A program made the translations under genes and the position numbers. A DNA stretch of 64,000 nt from assembly GCF_023630255.1 (NCBI RefSeq), contig NZ_JALPRS010000003.1:62001-126000 (forward strand). The letters are read 5' to 3'. The notes under the pieces are model-generated. The model was not told the DNA's origin. It searched no databases and worked only from the letters and a program-made list of their open reading frames with translations. Position 1 is the first letter of the stretch. Every line of letters starts with the position of its first letter. The DNA comes from Pontibacter deserti. GTDB lineage: Bacteria > Bacteroidota > Bacteroidia > Cytophagales > Hymenobacteraceae. Positions 34,287 through 43,036 of this stretch are shown here, piece by piece.

Positions 34287-34769
34287 ATAAACTATCGTCT
34301 GCCGGCCTATATGAAATAACTATGCCATCTGTACTTATTTGGCTGCCAAACCTGATGCCCACAAAAAAATAGTATGCATTGCATACAATACTTTAACACA
34401 TAGCTCTGACAGACAGCATCTTACTGCCAAATATCTTTTAAAGAAATAATATACTGAATAGCTATACTTATAAGCCAATTCCTGATTCAGCAACTTCCAT
34501 ATTTCCATTTATGGGAAACATGACTAACTCTTGGGAAAAATTATGTTTTAAGAGCAACTCTAACTCAGCCGATATAGTTCAGGCATTTTACCTGAAATAT
34601 TGGGTGTTATGACTAATAAATTAGAGTAAACCAATCCTGCTTCTGTTTGTTAAAAAAATTGAACTATATTGCTCCGCTTAACTGACATATTGGCTCTATC
34701 AAAAGCTGAAATAATATATAAATAAGCCATAATGACAAGCAGTTAGCAACCGGATAAGTACAGGATGTG
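34287..34769. other. Gene-free 480-base spacer
   Basis: AT-rich, no convincing gene on either strand. TATGCATTGCATACA near 34373 is a 15-base interrupted palindrome (TGTATGCAATGCATA type). The right end carries the sigma-54-like promoter of the small heat-shock gene. Confidence 0.4.
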
Positions 34770-34785
34770 TGGCACGTAGTTTGTA
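34770..34785 (+). promoter_or_regulatory. Sigma-54-like (-24/-12) promoter upstream of the Hsp20-like gene
   Basis: TGGCACG-TAGT-TTGT. The consensus is TGGCACG-N4-TTGC, so all positions but the last match, with GG and GT at the right spacing. It lies about 37 bases before the ATG at 34822. Confidence 0.55.
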
Positions 34786-34821
34786 TCAGTATTATAAGAA
34801 ATAAGATTTGAGGAGAAGGAT

Positions 34822-35208
34822 ATGGATTTTATAAATAATAAAGAATTTCTGAAGAACATCGCACAACACCTGAACTTATTCAATACAATTTCGGGAGGTA
34901 TAAGCGAGACACAGGTAACAGTTGATAAGTATAAAAAGGGAGCTGTTATTAAGGTTTGGGCTGCAGGTGTAACTCCGGAGTCTTTTAAAGTGCTGGTACA
35001 TAATAATGAGTTAACTGTTTACTCTTTACTACACAGTACTGATAATCCTGATTTACATGTGCCTATGTTTAACCAGGTGTTTATGCTACCGCCACAGGTA
35101 AATATAAATGAGATTGAAGCTGTTTACCATAATGGTAAATTACAGATCAGGTTGCCTTACCATAGTGCAGCCATCAGACCAAAAGAGATTGAAATTAAGC
35201 AACTATAA
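34822..35208 (+). CDS. Hsp20/alpha-crystallin-like small heat-shock protein, 128 aa
   Basis: ATG at 34822 after AGGAGAAGGAT, a clear ribosome-binding site. An alpha-crystallin-like beta sandwich (about 25-120): VIKVWAAGVTPESFKVLVHNNELTVY, FMLPPQVNINEIEAVYHNGKLQIRLPY, and a C-terminal IEI (IxI-type) motif used for oligomer assembly. The N-terminal arm is short. Holdase chaperone by family. Its likely sigma-54 promoter would tie it to stress or nutrient signalling. A strong hairpin follows. Confidence 0.8.
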   Translation: MDFINNKEFLKNIAQHLNLFNTISGGISETQVTVDKYKKGAVIKVWAAGVTPESFKVLVHNNELTVYSLLHSTDNPDLHVPMFNQVFMLPPQVNINEIEAVYHNGKLQIRLPYHSAAIRPKEIEIKQL

Positions 35209-35244
35209 AAAAGAAGGGCTACTGTTAAGTAGCCCTTCTTTTTT
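35207..35244. terminator. Terminator after the Hsp20-like gene
   Basis: AAGAAGGGCTACT pairs with AGTAGCCCTTCTT, loop GTTA, then T-run; bidirectional between convergent genes. Confidence 0.85.
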
Positions 35245-35263
35245 ATAGTTGGCAGCTATTATC

Positions 35264-35521
35264 TTAAATAAACTTTGCTTTTATAATAGAGGTCATATAA
35301 TCGTGCACTTCCACTGTCTCCTGATCATAAGGAAATGTATTATACTTATCGGCTGAGGTTTGTGCTACCCGGCAACCGTTATTGATCATCATGTAAATTA
35401 ATTCACGCAGGCGGAATGGGTGGCCTGCTACATTTAGTATGCAAACTGCATCGCTTGTTTCCACGTGCAGGAACATGTGCTGCACATGGTTTACATCCGT
35501 CATTATCTCCTGATCAGACAT
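35264..35521 (-). CDS. Hypothetical small protein, 85 aa
   Basis: ATG at 35521. Soluble protein with MSDQEIMTDVNHVQHMFLHV, AGHPFRLRELIYMMINNGCRVAQTSADKYNTF and DYMTSIIKAKFI. No family recognised, no signal. Opposite to the Hsp20-like gene. A sigma-54-like sequence lies 50 bases upstream at 35571-35586, hinting that both genes belong to the same regulon. Confidence 0.55.
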   Translation of the reverse strand: MSDQEIMTDVNHVQHMFLHVETSDAVCILNVAGHPFRLRELIYMMINNGCRVAQTSADKYNTFPYDQETVEVHDYMTSIIKAKFI

Positions 35522-35570
35522 AGGTACTCCTTTTAACTTTGGCTTCGGTTTTAAACTATAATCCTGTAAA

Positions 35571-35586
35571 AGCTAAAATAGTGCCA
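35571..35586 (-). promoter_or_regulatory. Sigma-54-like promoter upstream of the 85-aa gene
   Basis: Minus strand TGGCACTATTTTAGCT. GG and GC are at the correct 10-base spacing; two consensus positions differ. Confidence 0.4.
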
Positions 35587-35717
35587 TCTGGCTACGGCGT
35601 TTATCTTAAACAGCTAATTGCCATTAGTTTATATTTGCTAAAAATGTTTTAGGTAATAGCCTCCAAGTATAATTTGTGCTAAAGCTAAAGTATAATATTT
35701 CTGATACATGTATACAC

Positions 35718-35750
35718 AAAAACCGCAGGAAGTATATTTCCTGCGGTTTT
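35718..35750 (-). terminator. Terminator of the serine hydrolase gene
   Basis: AAAACCGCAGGAA pairs with TTCCTGCGGTTTT around a 6-base loop; perfect 13-bp stem. Confidence 0.85.
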
Positions 35751-35770
35751 CTTAAGTTTTATGCTACATG

Positions 35771-37147
35771 TTAATTTATTCTTGCTGCCGGCATGGTTCT
35801 CCCACCATGGTGCATCAGCATTTTAGCTACTTTGCCTTCTGCATCTTTCTCAAAAGTGATCATGGCCGGAGCTACTTTTAGAAAGAACTTGTCTTCTGCT
35901 TCAGGAAAGATATGGAATATATCCTGGTTGGGCCCCTCGGTATAAAGCTGGCCCTCCTGCAATGTTATTTTAAATTTTACATTAGGAGCTACCTGATACT
36001 CCCCAACGTAAGCCGATAACTGAGCATCTGAAAGCTGTGCCAGGGTGTGCACAACAGGCACCTGGTATTTTCCGCCTTGCACAATAGCTACTACATCTTT
36101 AGAAATAGGGCCATTTACCTGCTGCGATTCATAATTGCTAAGTATAGTGATAGCTATTTCCTGTTCCGGGAATCTTATGAAGTTGGCTTTAAAACCATTT
36201 ATTGCGCCGCTGTGGCTTATTCGCTGCTTTCCATCCACAGAATCTATCACCCAACCATAGCCATAATCTTTCATTACAGGTGTAAACATTTGCTTTTTAG
36301 AAGCATCGCTCAACAGCTTATTACTGTTTAAAGCAGCATCAAATTTTGCAAGATCGGCAGGGGTGCTGTACATGGCCCCTGCTGCATGGCACCAACTCAT
36401 ATTTATAGATTTAGCTAATTTACGGTCAACTCCATCATGGTTATACCCCAATGCCATACCTGCTACCGGCTTGCTAAACTCCATACCTGTTTCATGCATC
36501 TTCAGTGGCTTCAATATCTGCTGCGCCAGTACTTTCTCGTAAGGTTTGCCGGTTACTTTCTCTATCACTTGGCCTAGCACAACAAAGCCGGTGCTGCTAT
36601 ACTTCCATTTAGTACCAGGTTCAAACTCCAGCGGCTTGTCTTTTACTAGTGCAACTATATCGTGAGTAGTAGCTGGTTTAGTGTTCACATCTTTCCAGTA
36701 ATTCACAAAATCAGGAAGGCCAGATGTGTTTGAGAGCAAGTGGTGCAAAGTTATTTTATCTCCATTCGGGAAATCAGGGATGTATTTACTTACCTTATCC
36801 TGTACATTCAGCTTACCCTGCTCCTGTAGCTGCATTACCAGCACCGCAGTAAAAGATTTTGTAATAGAACCCAGACGATACTTTACATCTGCTCCGTTAG
36901 GAATGTGTTTTTCGTAGTTGGCCATACCAAAGCCCTGGCTGTATACAGGTTTGCCTCTTTCCGTTACGACCACTACACCATTAAATGTGCCCTGTGCCAG
37001 GTGCGCACCCAGATACTCGTGCAACTTACCGGTTACATCTTTCTGCACCTGCCCATAGGCACTGCTTACACCAAATACTACTGCCAGTGCAATAGCAGTG
37101 GCCACCTGCTTTGCAATAGCCACTCTGTTTAAAATACTTTTTTTCAT
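35771..37147 (-). CDS. Beta-lactamase class C/penicillin-binding-fold serine hydrolase, 458 aa
   Basis: I take the ATG at 37147 (MKKSILNRV); one five codons upstream is also possible. Signal peptide to about residue 33 (VFGVSSAYGQ). Motifs of the serine beta-lactamase class C fold: S-x-x-K in LGSITKSFTAV and Y-x-S in KYSSTGFVVLG (the usual Asn is Ser). A C-terminal domain without known name follows. Such exported proteins are esterases or peptidases more often than true beta-lactamases. A -7 box TATATTTG is at 37193-37200 on the minus strand. Confidence 0.85.
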   Translation of the reverse strand: MKKSILNRVAIAKQVATAIALAVVFGVSSAYGQVQKDVTGKLHEYLGAHLAQGTFNGVVVVTERGKPVYSQGFGMANYEKHIPNGADVKYRLGSITKSFTAVLVMQLQEQGKLNVQDKVSKYIPDFPNGDKITLHHLLSNTSGLPDFVNYWKDVNTKPATTHDIVALVKDKPLEFEPGTKWKYSSTGFVVLGQVIEKVTGKPYEKVLAQQILKPLKMHETGMEFSKPVAGMALGYNHDGVDRKLAKSINMSWCHAAGAMYSTPADLAKFDAALNSNKLLSDASKKQMFTPVMKDYGYGWVIDSVDGKQRISHSGAINGFKANFIRFPEQEIAITILSNYESQQVNGPISKDVVAIVQGGKYQVPVVHTLAQLSDAQLSAYVGEYQVAPNVKFKITLQEGQLYTEGPNQDIFHIFPEAEDKFFLKVAPAMITFEKDAEGKVAKMLMHHGGRTMPAARIN

Positions 37148-37310
37148 AGTTTTATTTTGCATGTGTCATCTTCTTATCTGATGAAGACGCTGCAAATATA
37201 TAACACACTACTATGCGATGCAAGGTACTATAAAATTAAAGTGGCGGATGGATCAGATTTAGTTGTAGAAGCAAATATTTAAAAAGTAAACTGACTTATC
37301 AGAAATAAAA

Positions 37311-37336
37311 AACACCCGGTTTATGGCCGGGTGTTC
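37311..37336 (-). terminator. Hairpin terminator overlapping the end of the 73-aa gene
   Basis: AACACCCGG pairs with CCGGGTGTT, followed by T's on the minus strand. The first arm encodes the last codons (N-T-R-P) and the loop carries the stop. Confidence 0.65.
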
Positions 37337-37542
37337 ATTAATCTAAAAGCTTCCGCTCTCGAAATTTTTTTCTCGAGTATAAGTGGCGGATCATCCTTTT
37401 TTGCTACTACTAGCGTAAATTTACTTTTACCGTCATGGTAATAGATAAGCGTAGTCAGATCTTCATAGCCGATGCTATAGATCTTCCTTTTATTTCCAAT
37501 AAAATTATATTTATCTAATTCAATATTTCTCAATAATCTCAT
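37321..37542 (-). CDS. Hypothetical small protein, 73 aa
   Basis: ATG at 37542. Mostly beta-strand pattern: MRLLRNIELDKYNFIG, IYSIGYEDLTTLIYYHDGKSKFTLVVAKKDD and a basic tail. No signal, membrane segment or known family. The stop codon lies in the loop of a terminator hairpin. Confidence 0.5.
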   Translation of the reverse strand: MRLLRNIELDKYNFIGNKRKIYSIGYEDLTTLIYYHDGKSKFTLVVAKKDDPPLILEKKISRAEAFRLMNTRP

Positions 37543-37756
37543 AACCCTACTATCGTCTGGTATTATTAACGGTTACCACACGCCTCATGGTTTCAAATTC
37601 TTAAGGAGATACAACGCTTTCCTCTGAATAATTATAGAACCAAGGCCTAAACACAGGTGATAAACATTATATTAGTAGGTTCAAATACAATTATATGAAA
37701 GAGGCAATAGTAACAACTGCCTTGATTTTAAGAACAATACAGTTACAAAATATCCG

Positions 37757-38185
37757 ATGTCGGCCATAGCTATAAGAGAAATTACCACCCTTGATGAAAT
37801 GCTGAAGCAGCACCCGCTCATTCAGCAACTTAACCCTACTATGGCCGCTGATAAGTATGCACAGCTGCTCCGGCAGATGCTGCCAAATGGCTATCGAATG
37901 GTAGGTGTGTTTGATGCTGCTGTTTGTGTCGGATTATCCGGCTTTTGGATTAATACTAAGCTGTATAGTGGCAAATATCTTGAAATTGATAATTTTATAG
38001 TTGATGCGGCTTACAGATCGCAACAATTGGGCAAGCGCTTAGCCGACTGGTTATATAATGAAGCTGAGAAGGAGGGATGCCAGACTATAATGCTTGATGC
38101 TTATACATCTAACCACGGAGCACATAAATTCTACTTCCGGGAAGGCTTTCATATCAAAAGCTATCACTTTTATAAATCATTATAA
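37757..38185 (+). CDS. GNAT family N-acetyltransferase, 142 aa
   Basis: ATG at 37757. GNAT signature: IDNFIVDAAYRSQQLGKRLADWLYNEAEKEG with the Q/R-x-x-G-x-G/A acetyl-CoA loop (QQLGKR), then MLDAYTSNHGAHKFYFREGFHIKSYHF. Length is typical for single-domain GNATs. Substrate unknown. Overlaps the next gene by one base (TAATG), so they are translationally coupled. Confidence 0.87.
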   Translation: MSAIAIREITTLDEMLKQHPLIQQLNPTMAADKYAQLLRQMLPNGYRMVGVFDAAVCVGLSGFWINTKLYSGKYLEIDNFIVDAAYRSQQLGKRLADWLYNEAEKEGCQTIMLDAYTSNHGAHKFYFREGFHIKSYHFYKSL

Positions 38186-38493
38186 TGGAGCGAGGCAGGT
38201 ATAGTTTCTGGGTCTGGTTGTTATACTTTGTTTTGTTCGAAGTAATTGTATACCTGGGGTTAAGCTACCTGCTATCAGGCCTTGGCGAAAGCAACCAGTA
38301 CCAGGAAGAGAATACGGTGGTGCCTAACTGGGTAAAAGCGGTGGTATTTATACTTTTATACTTGCTATGCATGCTAATAGCCGTAATGCTGGTAAGCAAC
38401 TTTGTACCTAACAAACACCGGAACCAGCTAATGAAGTGGGTATACATGGCTTTGCTGGGCCTTCCTGTTATGCTGATCATTCTTTTTAATTGA
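38185..38493 (+). CDS. Small membrane protein, 102 aa, coupled to the GNAT gene
   Basis: ATG at 38185 inside TAATG. Three hydrophobic stretches (residues about 7-31, 49-71, 82-101) indicate three TM helices. Unrecognised family. It may be linked to the acetyltransferase, but there is no functional evidence. Confidence 0.6.
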   Translation: MERGRYSFWVWLLYFVLFEVIVYLGLSYLLSGLGESNQYQEENTVVPNWVKAVVFILLYLLCMLIAVMLVSNFVPNKHRNQLMKWVYMALLGLPVMLIILFN

Positions 38494-38554
38494 TATCAAT
38501 ACTATAGCCGTATATATTCGTTATTAGCTATAATTTTAACTTATGTTTTTAGTT

Positions 38555-39280
38555 ATGGGAAAACAACTTTACTCACTACTTGTACTTTGCTTTATTTCTT
38601 GTATAGGTGCCACAGCTCAACCTACACCGCGATATTTTATAAAGCTTCAATCCGGAGAGGTAGTTACTGCCAATAAGATTCAACTCAAGTCGCCACTGTT
38701 CAAGTCTAACCATTTTCTGCTGGATGATTCGCTAAAGTATAGCCCGGCGGCAGTTAGTATTTACCAGAACGAAGACGGCTATTTTGCCCGTATAGAGGCA
38801 GGCAACAACTCCGAAGCATTTGCCAAGCGCATTATAGAAGGTCCACGTATCGATAAATACTACTCATCCCGTACCACCTATGACCATTATGGTTACTCAC
38901 CCTATGGGTATGGCTATGGTTACGGGATGCCACGCACCAGCCGCAAGCGTATTTATTATTTCTCCAAAGATGACGGCCCTTTATACTTGTTCACCCACGA
39001 GAACCTGCAGGAAGCATTAAGTGATAATGCAGCCAGTGCTACGCTCTTACATAATTACAAACGCGATAAATACATAAACACAGGTATAACCGTGATAGGC
39101 ACAGGTCTGATGGCTTTAGGTATTTTAAATTCGCAGCAAACTGAGGATGGTACGCTTAAGCTTTCGCCGGTACTTTATGCCGGTGCCGGGGTATTAGGAG
39201 CACAGTTTGTTTTTAACCTTTTCCGAAAGGACAAGTTAACCCAGGCTATTCAGGTATATAATTACCAGATCAAACAATAA
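38555..39280 (+). CDS. Exported protein of unknown function, about 241 aa
   Basis: I take the ATG at 38555 (MGKQLYSLLVLCF); one four codons upstream is possible. Signal peptide to about residue 21 (CIGATAQ). A Tyr/Gly-rich stretch (YGYSPYGYGYGYG) lies in the middle, followed by TSRKRIYYFSK and a hydrophobic segment (GITVIGTGLMALGIL) near the C-terminus that may be a TM or barrel-like strand. No family recognised. Confidence 0.65.
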   Translation: MGKQLYSLLVLCFISCIGATAQPTPRYFIKLQSGEVVTANKIQLKSPLFKSNHFLLDDSLKYSPAAVSIYQNEDGYFARIEAGNNSEAFAKRIIEGPRIDKYYSSRTTYDHYGYSPYGYGYGYGMPRTSRKRIYYFSKDDGPLYLFTHENLQEALSDNAASATLLHNYKRDKYINTGITVIGTGLMALGILNSQQTEDGTLKLSPVLYAGAGVLGAQFVFNLFRKDKLTQAIQVYNYQIKQ

Positions 39281-39325
39281 AAACTACTATTTCACATTCT
39301 ACCAGAAGCCATAACTATAAAACCA

Positions 39326-40036
39326 GTGGAAAACCTTTTACTGTTACATGGGGCCCTTGGAGCAGCATCTACGCTTGCGCCATTAAAGAAAGCTTTAGCC
39401 GGGGAGTACAATGTTTATACATTAGATTTCTCAGGGCATGGCGGACTTGAGCTACCAGAGCAAGGATATAGTATCGCGCTTTTTGCCCAAAATGTGCTGG
39501 AGTATATGCAGGAACACCAGTTAGAGCATGTTCATATTTTTGGGTATAGCATGGGTGGCTATGTAGCTTTATACCTGGCGCAGCAGCACCCGGACCGTGT
39601 TAAAAGTATATTTACCTTAGCTACCAAATTTGCCTGGTCAGAGGAAACCGCTGCAAAAGAAGTAAAGCTTCTGAACCCGGAAAAGATAAAGGAGAAGGTA
39701 CCTAAATTTGCAACTATACTTGCTGAACGCCATACACCACAGAACTGGGAACAGGTGATGTATAAAACTGCAGATATGATGCAGCAACTGGGCAAGCAGC
39801 CCTCGCTTACACCTGAGGTGCTTTCCTATATACAGCAGCCCGTACAAGTTGCCGTAGGCGACCGGGATAACATGGTAACACTGGAAGAAACAATACAGGC
39901 TTACCGCAACCTGCCAAATGCCAGCTTACTTATACTTCCTGCAACTCATCATCCACTCGAAACTATACCTGTCAGCAGACTGCAACACGAAATAAATTTA
40001 TTTACCACAAGTATAGCTACTTCTTTACCAGCTTAA
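39326..40036 (+). CDS. Alpha/beta hydrolase, 236 aa
   Basis: Starts at a GTG (39326), the first codon giving MENLLLLHGALGA. Fold residues: HG oxyanion start, DFSGHG, nucleophile Ser in GYSMGGYVALYLA (G-x-S-x-G), Asp in GDRDNMV and His in PATHHPLE. All three catalytic residues are in order. It could act on esters or lactones; substrate unknown. RlpA follows by five bases, so the two may be cotranscribed. Confidence 0.87.
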   Translation: MENLLLLHGALGAASTLAPLKKALAGEYNVYTLDFSGHGGLELPEQGYSIALFAQNVLEYMQEHQLEHVHIFGYSMGGYVALYLAQQHPDRVKSIFTLATKFAWSEETAAKEVKLLNPEKIKEKVPKFATILAERHTPQNWEQVMYKTADMMQQLGKQPSLTPEVLSYIQQPVQVAVGDRDNMVTLEETIQAYRNLPNASLLILPATHHPLETIPVSRLQHEINLFTTSIATSLPA

Positions 40037-40041
40037 CTCTT

Positions 40042-40461
40042 ATGCCATTCAGAATTACACGAGCCCAGCATTTTCTCTTCAGCATCTTAACTTTATTTAT
40101 CAGCCTTAGCTTATTTTCCTGCGCAGGCAGCAAAGCTGATTTTGGTGAACGAGGATATACCGAGCAGGGTAAAGCATCTTATTACAGCCGTAAGCTGCAG
40201 GGTCGTAAAATGGCAAACGGCGAGCCTTACCGCCGGCACAAGCTTACTGCAGCTCATAAAACCTTACCTATGGGTACCAAGGTAAAAATCACCAACACAG
40301 CTACAAATAAGTCGGTAAAAGTAAAGATCACAGACCGCGGCCCTTTTGTGAGAGGCAGAATTGTTGACTTGTCAGAGTCGGCAGCTAAACGGGTTGGATT
40401 AATACAGGCTGGCGTTGCCCCCGTAACCATGAAGGTAATACGACCAGCAGCCAGAAACTAA
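40042..40461 (+). CDS. rlpA: RlpA-like septal-ring lipoprotein (double-psi beta-barrel), 139 aa
   Basis: ATG at 40042, five bases after the hydrolase. Lipoprotein signal ends LFSC (lipidated Cys about residue 28). The DPBB domain has GKASYYSRKLQGRKMANGEPYRRHKLTAAHKTLPMGTKVKITN and ITDRGPFVRGRIVDLSESAAK. The SPOR domain found in longer RlpA is missing, so this is a short form. By family it acts at the septum on peptidoglycan. Confidence 0.87.
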   Translation: MPFRITRAQHFLFSILTLFISLSLFSCAGSKADFGERGYTEQGKASYYSRKLQGRKMANGEPYRRHKLTAAHKTLPMGTKVKITNTATNKSVKVKITDRGPFVRGRIVDLSESAAKRVGLIQAGVAPVTMKVIRPAARN

Positions 40462-40582
40462 TTAATAGTATATTACATATACTTACCCTTATATTCTGAT
40501 CGTTAGCAGTATAAAAATAATATTTCCCTAAAATATACAATCATAAGGTTGTAAAACAGATAATTAAATTTTACATTTGAGT

Positions 40583-40948
40583 GTGAAAAATGTGTGTCAG
40601 AAGGTTCGGTTATTTATACCAGTAGCAGCTGCAGCAGTGCTACTGTCTTTACCGTGCACACATGTTTCTGCAAACAATAATCATGGCGCTACCACAGCGC
40701 AGACTGTTGCTCCTTCAGAAGAAAATGGCACCACTGCCAAAACCACCACTGCCAAGCCCAAAACAAAGCCTGTAGCTGCTAAAACACGCGATAAATCGGT
40801 GTTGGATGCTGATGCTCTGGATAGCCCTTTATCTTATTTTAAAGAGGCTTTCACTCCTGAAGAGGATAATAACGGCCATGATGGCTCCCCAACTTTAACA
40901 AATACAGTAAAAGCACTGGTAGCTACGCTTCTCTCTACTATTATGTAG
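40583..40948 (+). CDS. Exported Thr/Lys-rich small protein, about 121 aa
   Basis: I take the GTG at 40583; a TTG two codons earlier is also possible. Signal peptide to about residue 30 (AAAAVLLSLPCTHVSAN). The mature part is low-complexity (TTAKTTTAKPKTKPVAAKTRDK) with an acidic end (FTPEEDNNGHDG) and a hydrophobic C-terminal stretch that may be a membrane anchor. Unknown role. Confidence 0.5.
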   Translation: MKNVCQKVRLFIPVAAAAVLLSLPCTHVSANNNHGATTAQTVAPSEENGTTAKTTTAKPKTKPVAAKTRDKSVLDADALDSPLSYFKEAFTPEEDNNGHDGSPTLTNTVKALVATLLSTIM

Positions 40949-40962
40949 CCTTGGCTTTCGGC

Positions 40963-41295
40963 TCACTTCCGGCTTTTAAAGCCCTGTTTCCCACGGAGTA
41001 TATCAAAAAATAGCTTAAAGTCTGATGCCAGGCTGTAGAACGGGTATTTAAATGTAGCAGGTTTGTTACGCTCGAAAAAGAAATGCCCTACCCACGCAAA
41101 CCCGTACCCGATTACCGGCACAGCCAGCAACCATTTATACTTACCTGTAACCAACGCAACTATAACTACAACAAGCAGTAAGGCGGTACCTATAAAGTGT
41201 AATGCTCTTGAAGTGGTATGCTGATGCTCTGACAGATAATAAGGATAAAACTCGCGTAACGAAGTATAGCGTTTTGGTTCGGTTGTGCCTGCCAT
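40963..41295 (-). CDS. DUF962/Mpo1-like membrane protein, 110 aa
   Basis: ATG at 41295. SLREFYPYYLSEHQHTTSRALHFIGTALL, then two or three hydrophobic helices and the signature GYGFAWVGHFFFERNKPATF, with YPFYSLASDFKLFFDILRG at the end. This is the DUF962/Mpo1-like family, which in yeast has dioxygenase activity on 2-hydroxy fatty acids; bacterial activity unknown. Conserved His residues are present. Convergent with the upstream gene. Confidence 0.87.
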   Translation of the reverse strand: MAGTTEPKRYTSLREFYPYYLSEHQHTTSRALHFIGTALLLVVVIVALVTGKYKWLLAVPVIGYGFAWVGHFFFERNKPATFKYPFYSLASDFKLFFDILRGKQGFKSRK

Positions 41296-41363
41296 AGTAT
41301 AATCAATTAGTAACTATACCAACTTACACAAATCGGTCTATACTTTCAACTATACTTATACTG

Positions 41364-42116
41364 TTAAATAAGGTCTGTGAGCAGGGCCAGTACTAAGCCA
41401 AGTAGTGTTGCTACAAGCTTGTTGCGATTAAAGCTATGTTCCGGGCTGGTCTCGAAAAGTATAGTTGTGGAAATATGCAGGAAGTTACCAGCTACAAGCC
41501 CTGTAAGTGCAGTATAAACCATGCCACCAGCTTGCTCATGCGAGAGCAGCGAATTGCTAACTAATATACCCAGCGGTGAGCCTACAGCAAATATCAGCAG
41601 CCAGCTTAATGCCTTCCTGAAATCCTTAACCCGGGACAACAATACAGACATGAGTGCAAAGGCCGCCGGCACATGATGCAAGGCTACGCCGAGTAATACG
41701 GAGTAAAAGCTGCCCTGGTGGTGCATATGCCCTACATCTCTGTAATCCTGGTCTACCAGTATACTTCCTTCTAAAAAGGAGTGCACAAACAGGGAGCCTA
41801 ATAAAAGGAAAGGGATTGTATCGGCGTCATGATCGTGTGCATGTGTATGCATGTGCCCATGCTCCACTCCATGCGAGAAAAGCTCCAGTATCAGTTGCAG
41901 AAAAAAGCCTGCCAGTACCCAGTACCCTACCAAATGCGGCTCTTTATTGCTCAGCAGCACATCCGGCAACAGGTGCGTAATTGTAATTGTAAATAAGTAA
42001 GCTCCACTAAATGCAAGGGCCATTTTAAGCCACCGCACATTATTTGGCGGAAACAGCTTTACAAGAAACCCGGACAGCATTACCGTAAAGAACAAAACCA
42101 GAATGGCTATAAACAT
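41364..42116 (-). CDS. ZIP family metal transporter, 250 aa
   Basis: ATG at 42116. Eight hydrophobic stretches. The cytoplasmic loop is His-rich (HGVEHGHMHTHAHDHDAD, about residues 83-100) and the helix IV signature LFVHSFLEGSI is followed by the helix V signature ALHHVPAAFAL, which hold the metal ligands. By family it transports zinc or other divalent metals. Ten bases after the methyltransferase gene; probably an operon. Confidence 0.9.
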   Translation of the reverse strand: MFIAILVLFFTVMLSGFLVKLFPPNNVRWLKMALAFSGAYLFTITITHLLPDVLLSNKEPHLVGYWVLAGFFLQLILELFSHGVEHGHMHTHAHDHDADTIPFLLLGSLFVHSFLEGSILVDQDYRDVGHMHHQGSFYSVLLGVALHHVPAAFALMSVLLSRVKDFRKALSWLLIFAVGSPLGILVSNSLLSHEQAGGMVYTALTGLVAGNFLHISTTILFETSPEHSFNRNKLVATLLGLVLALLTDLI

Positions 42117-42125
42117 GCCCAGAGC

Positions 42126-42863
42126 TTATTTTTTGAGAACAAAAATCATACGTTCACTGCTTTCCAGTTTAAAAGGCTGCAGATCATAATCGCCGAATAC
42201 TTCGGCCAGCCGTAGTTGCGCCATCCTGAAGTACTCCATAAAATCTTCTTGCCGCAAGGCGCGCACCCTTTCTTCAAAACAGTAATCTTCGCCTTTGTCT
42301 GAGAACCGGATGGTCTTTACAATAAACCCATTCTCTACACCTCTATGAATATGGAATTCAATACCCTGTACCTCTTTCTTTTCTTCAGCTACCAGGTTGG
42401 CAATGGTCAAGTCAGTATTCATAAAGTCGATCACCAGCTTACCGCCATACTTTAAGGATTTGGCTACAGCACACAAAGCAACTACATTCTCGGTTTCGTT
42501 TTCGAAATATCCGAAGCTGGTAAACAGGTTAAGTATAAAGTCAAATTCTTCCGGCAGGTATACTTCGCGCATGTCGTGCACGGCAAAGTGTAGCTGCTTG
42601 TTCTCGAACTGCTTTGCATAATCTATGCTTTGCGCCGACAGGTCTATACCCGTAACATCAAAACCTTTCTGGTTCAGGTATACCGAATGGCGGCCTTTAC
42701 CACAGGCAAGGTCCAGTATCTTCTCGTGCGGCTTTGGGTGCAGATAGGTTAGCAACTTATCAATAAACTGCTGCGCTTCCTGCTCATCGCGGTTGTTATA
42801 CAATATATGGTAGTAAGGAGAGTCGAACCAAGTACTGAACCACTCTTGTTCCTGTTGTTCCAT
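42126..42863 (-). CDS. SAM-dependent class I methyltransferase, 245 aa
   Basis: ATG at 42863. The SAM-binding signature ILDLACGKGRHSVYLNQKGFDVTGIDLSAQSI is clear, followed by a motif II-like FDFILNLFTSFGYF and LVIDFMNTDL. No substrate hint. Upstream, TATATTTG (minus strand, 42893-42900) is a -7 box. First of a two-gene unit with the ZIP transporter. Confidence 0.85.
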   Translation of the reverse strand: MEQQEQEWFSTWFDSPYYHILYNNRDEQEAQQFIDKLLTYLHPKPHEKILDLACGKGRHSVYLNQKGFDVTGIDLSAQSIDYAKQFENKQLHFAVHDMREVYLPEEFDFILNLFTSFGYFENETENVVALCAVAKSLKYGGKLVIDFMNTDLTIANLVAEEKKEVQGIEFHIHRGVENGFIVKTIRFSDKGEDYCFEERVRALRQEDFMEYFRMAQLRLAEVFGDYDLQPFKLESSERMIFVLKK

Positions 42864-42978
42864 CGCAGTTTATTCTGTTGGCAAATGAGTTGCAAATATA
42901 GGGCTAAATTATCAGACCATGGGTATACGCACAACTATAGGCAAAGTACACCGGGTCAGGCTATAGTTTAACAGGTAT

Positions 42979-43021
42979 AAAAAAAGCCTGCCGTTCCTGA
43001 AAGCAGGAACGGCAGGCTTTT
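42979..43021. terminator. Strong bidirectional terminator
   Basis: AAAAGCCTGCCGTTCCTG pairs with CAGGAACGGCAGGCTTTT, loop AAAG; 18-bp stem. It ends the lipoprotein gene on the minus strand. Confidence 0.88.
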
Positions 43022-43036
43022 ATCTGAATTGATAAC

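Noticed and set aside
35771..37147. Beta-lactamase resistance gene
   Set aside because: Has the SxxK and Y-S-S motifs but the usual YxN Asn is Ser; exported serine hydrolases of this fold are mostly not antibiotic resistance enzymes.
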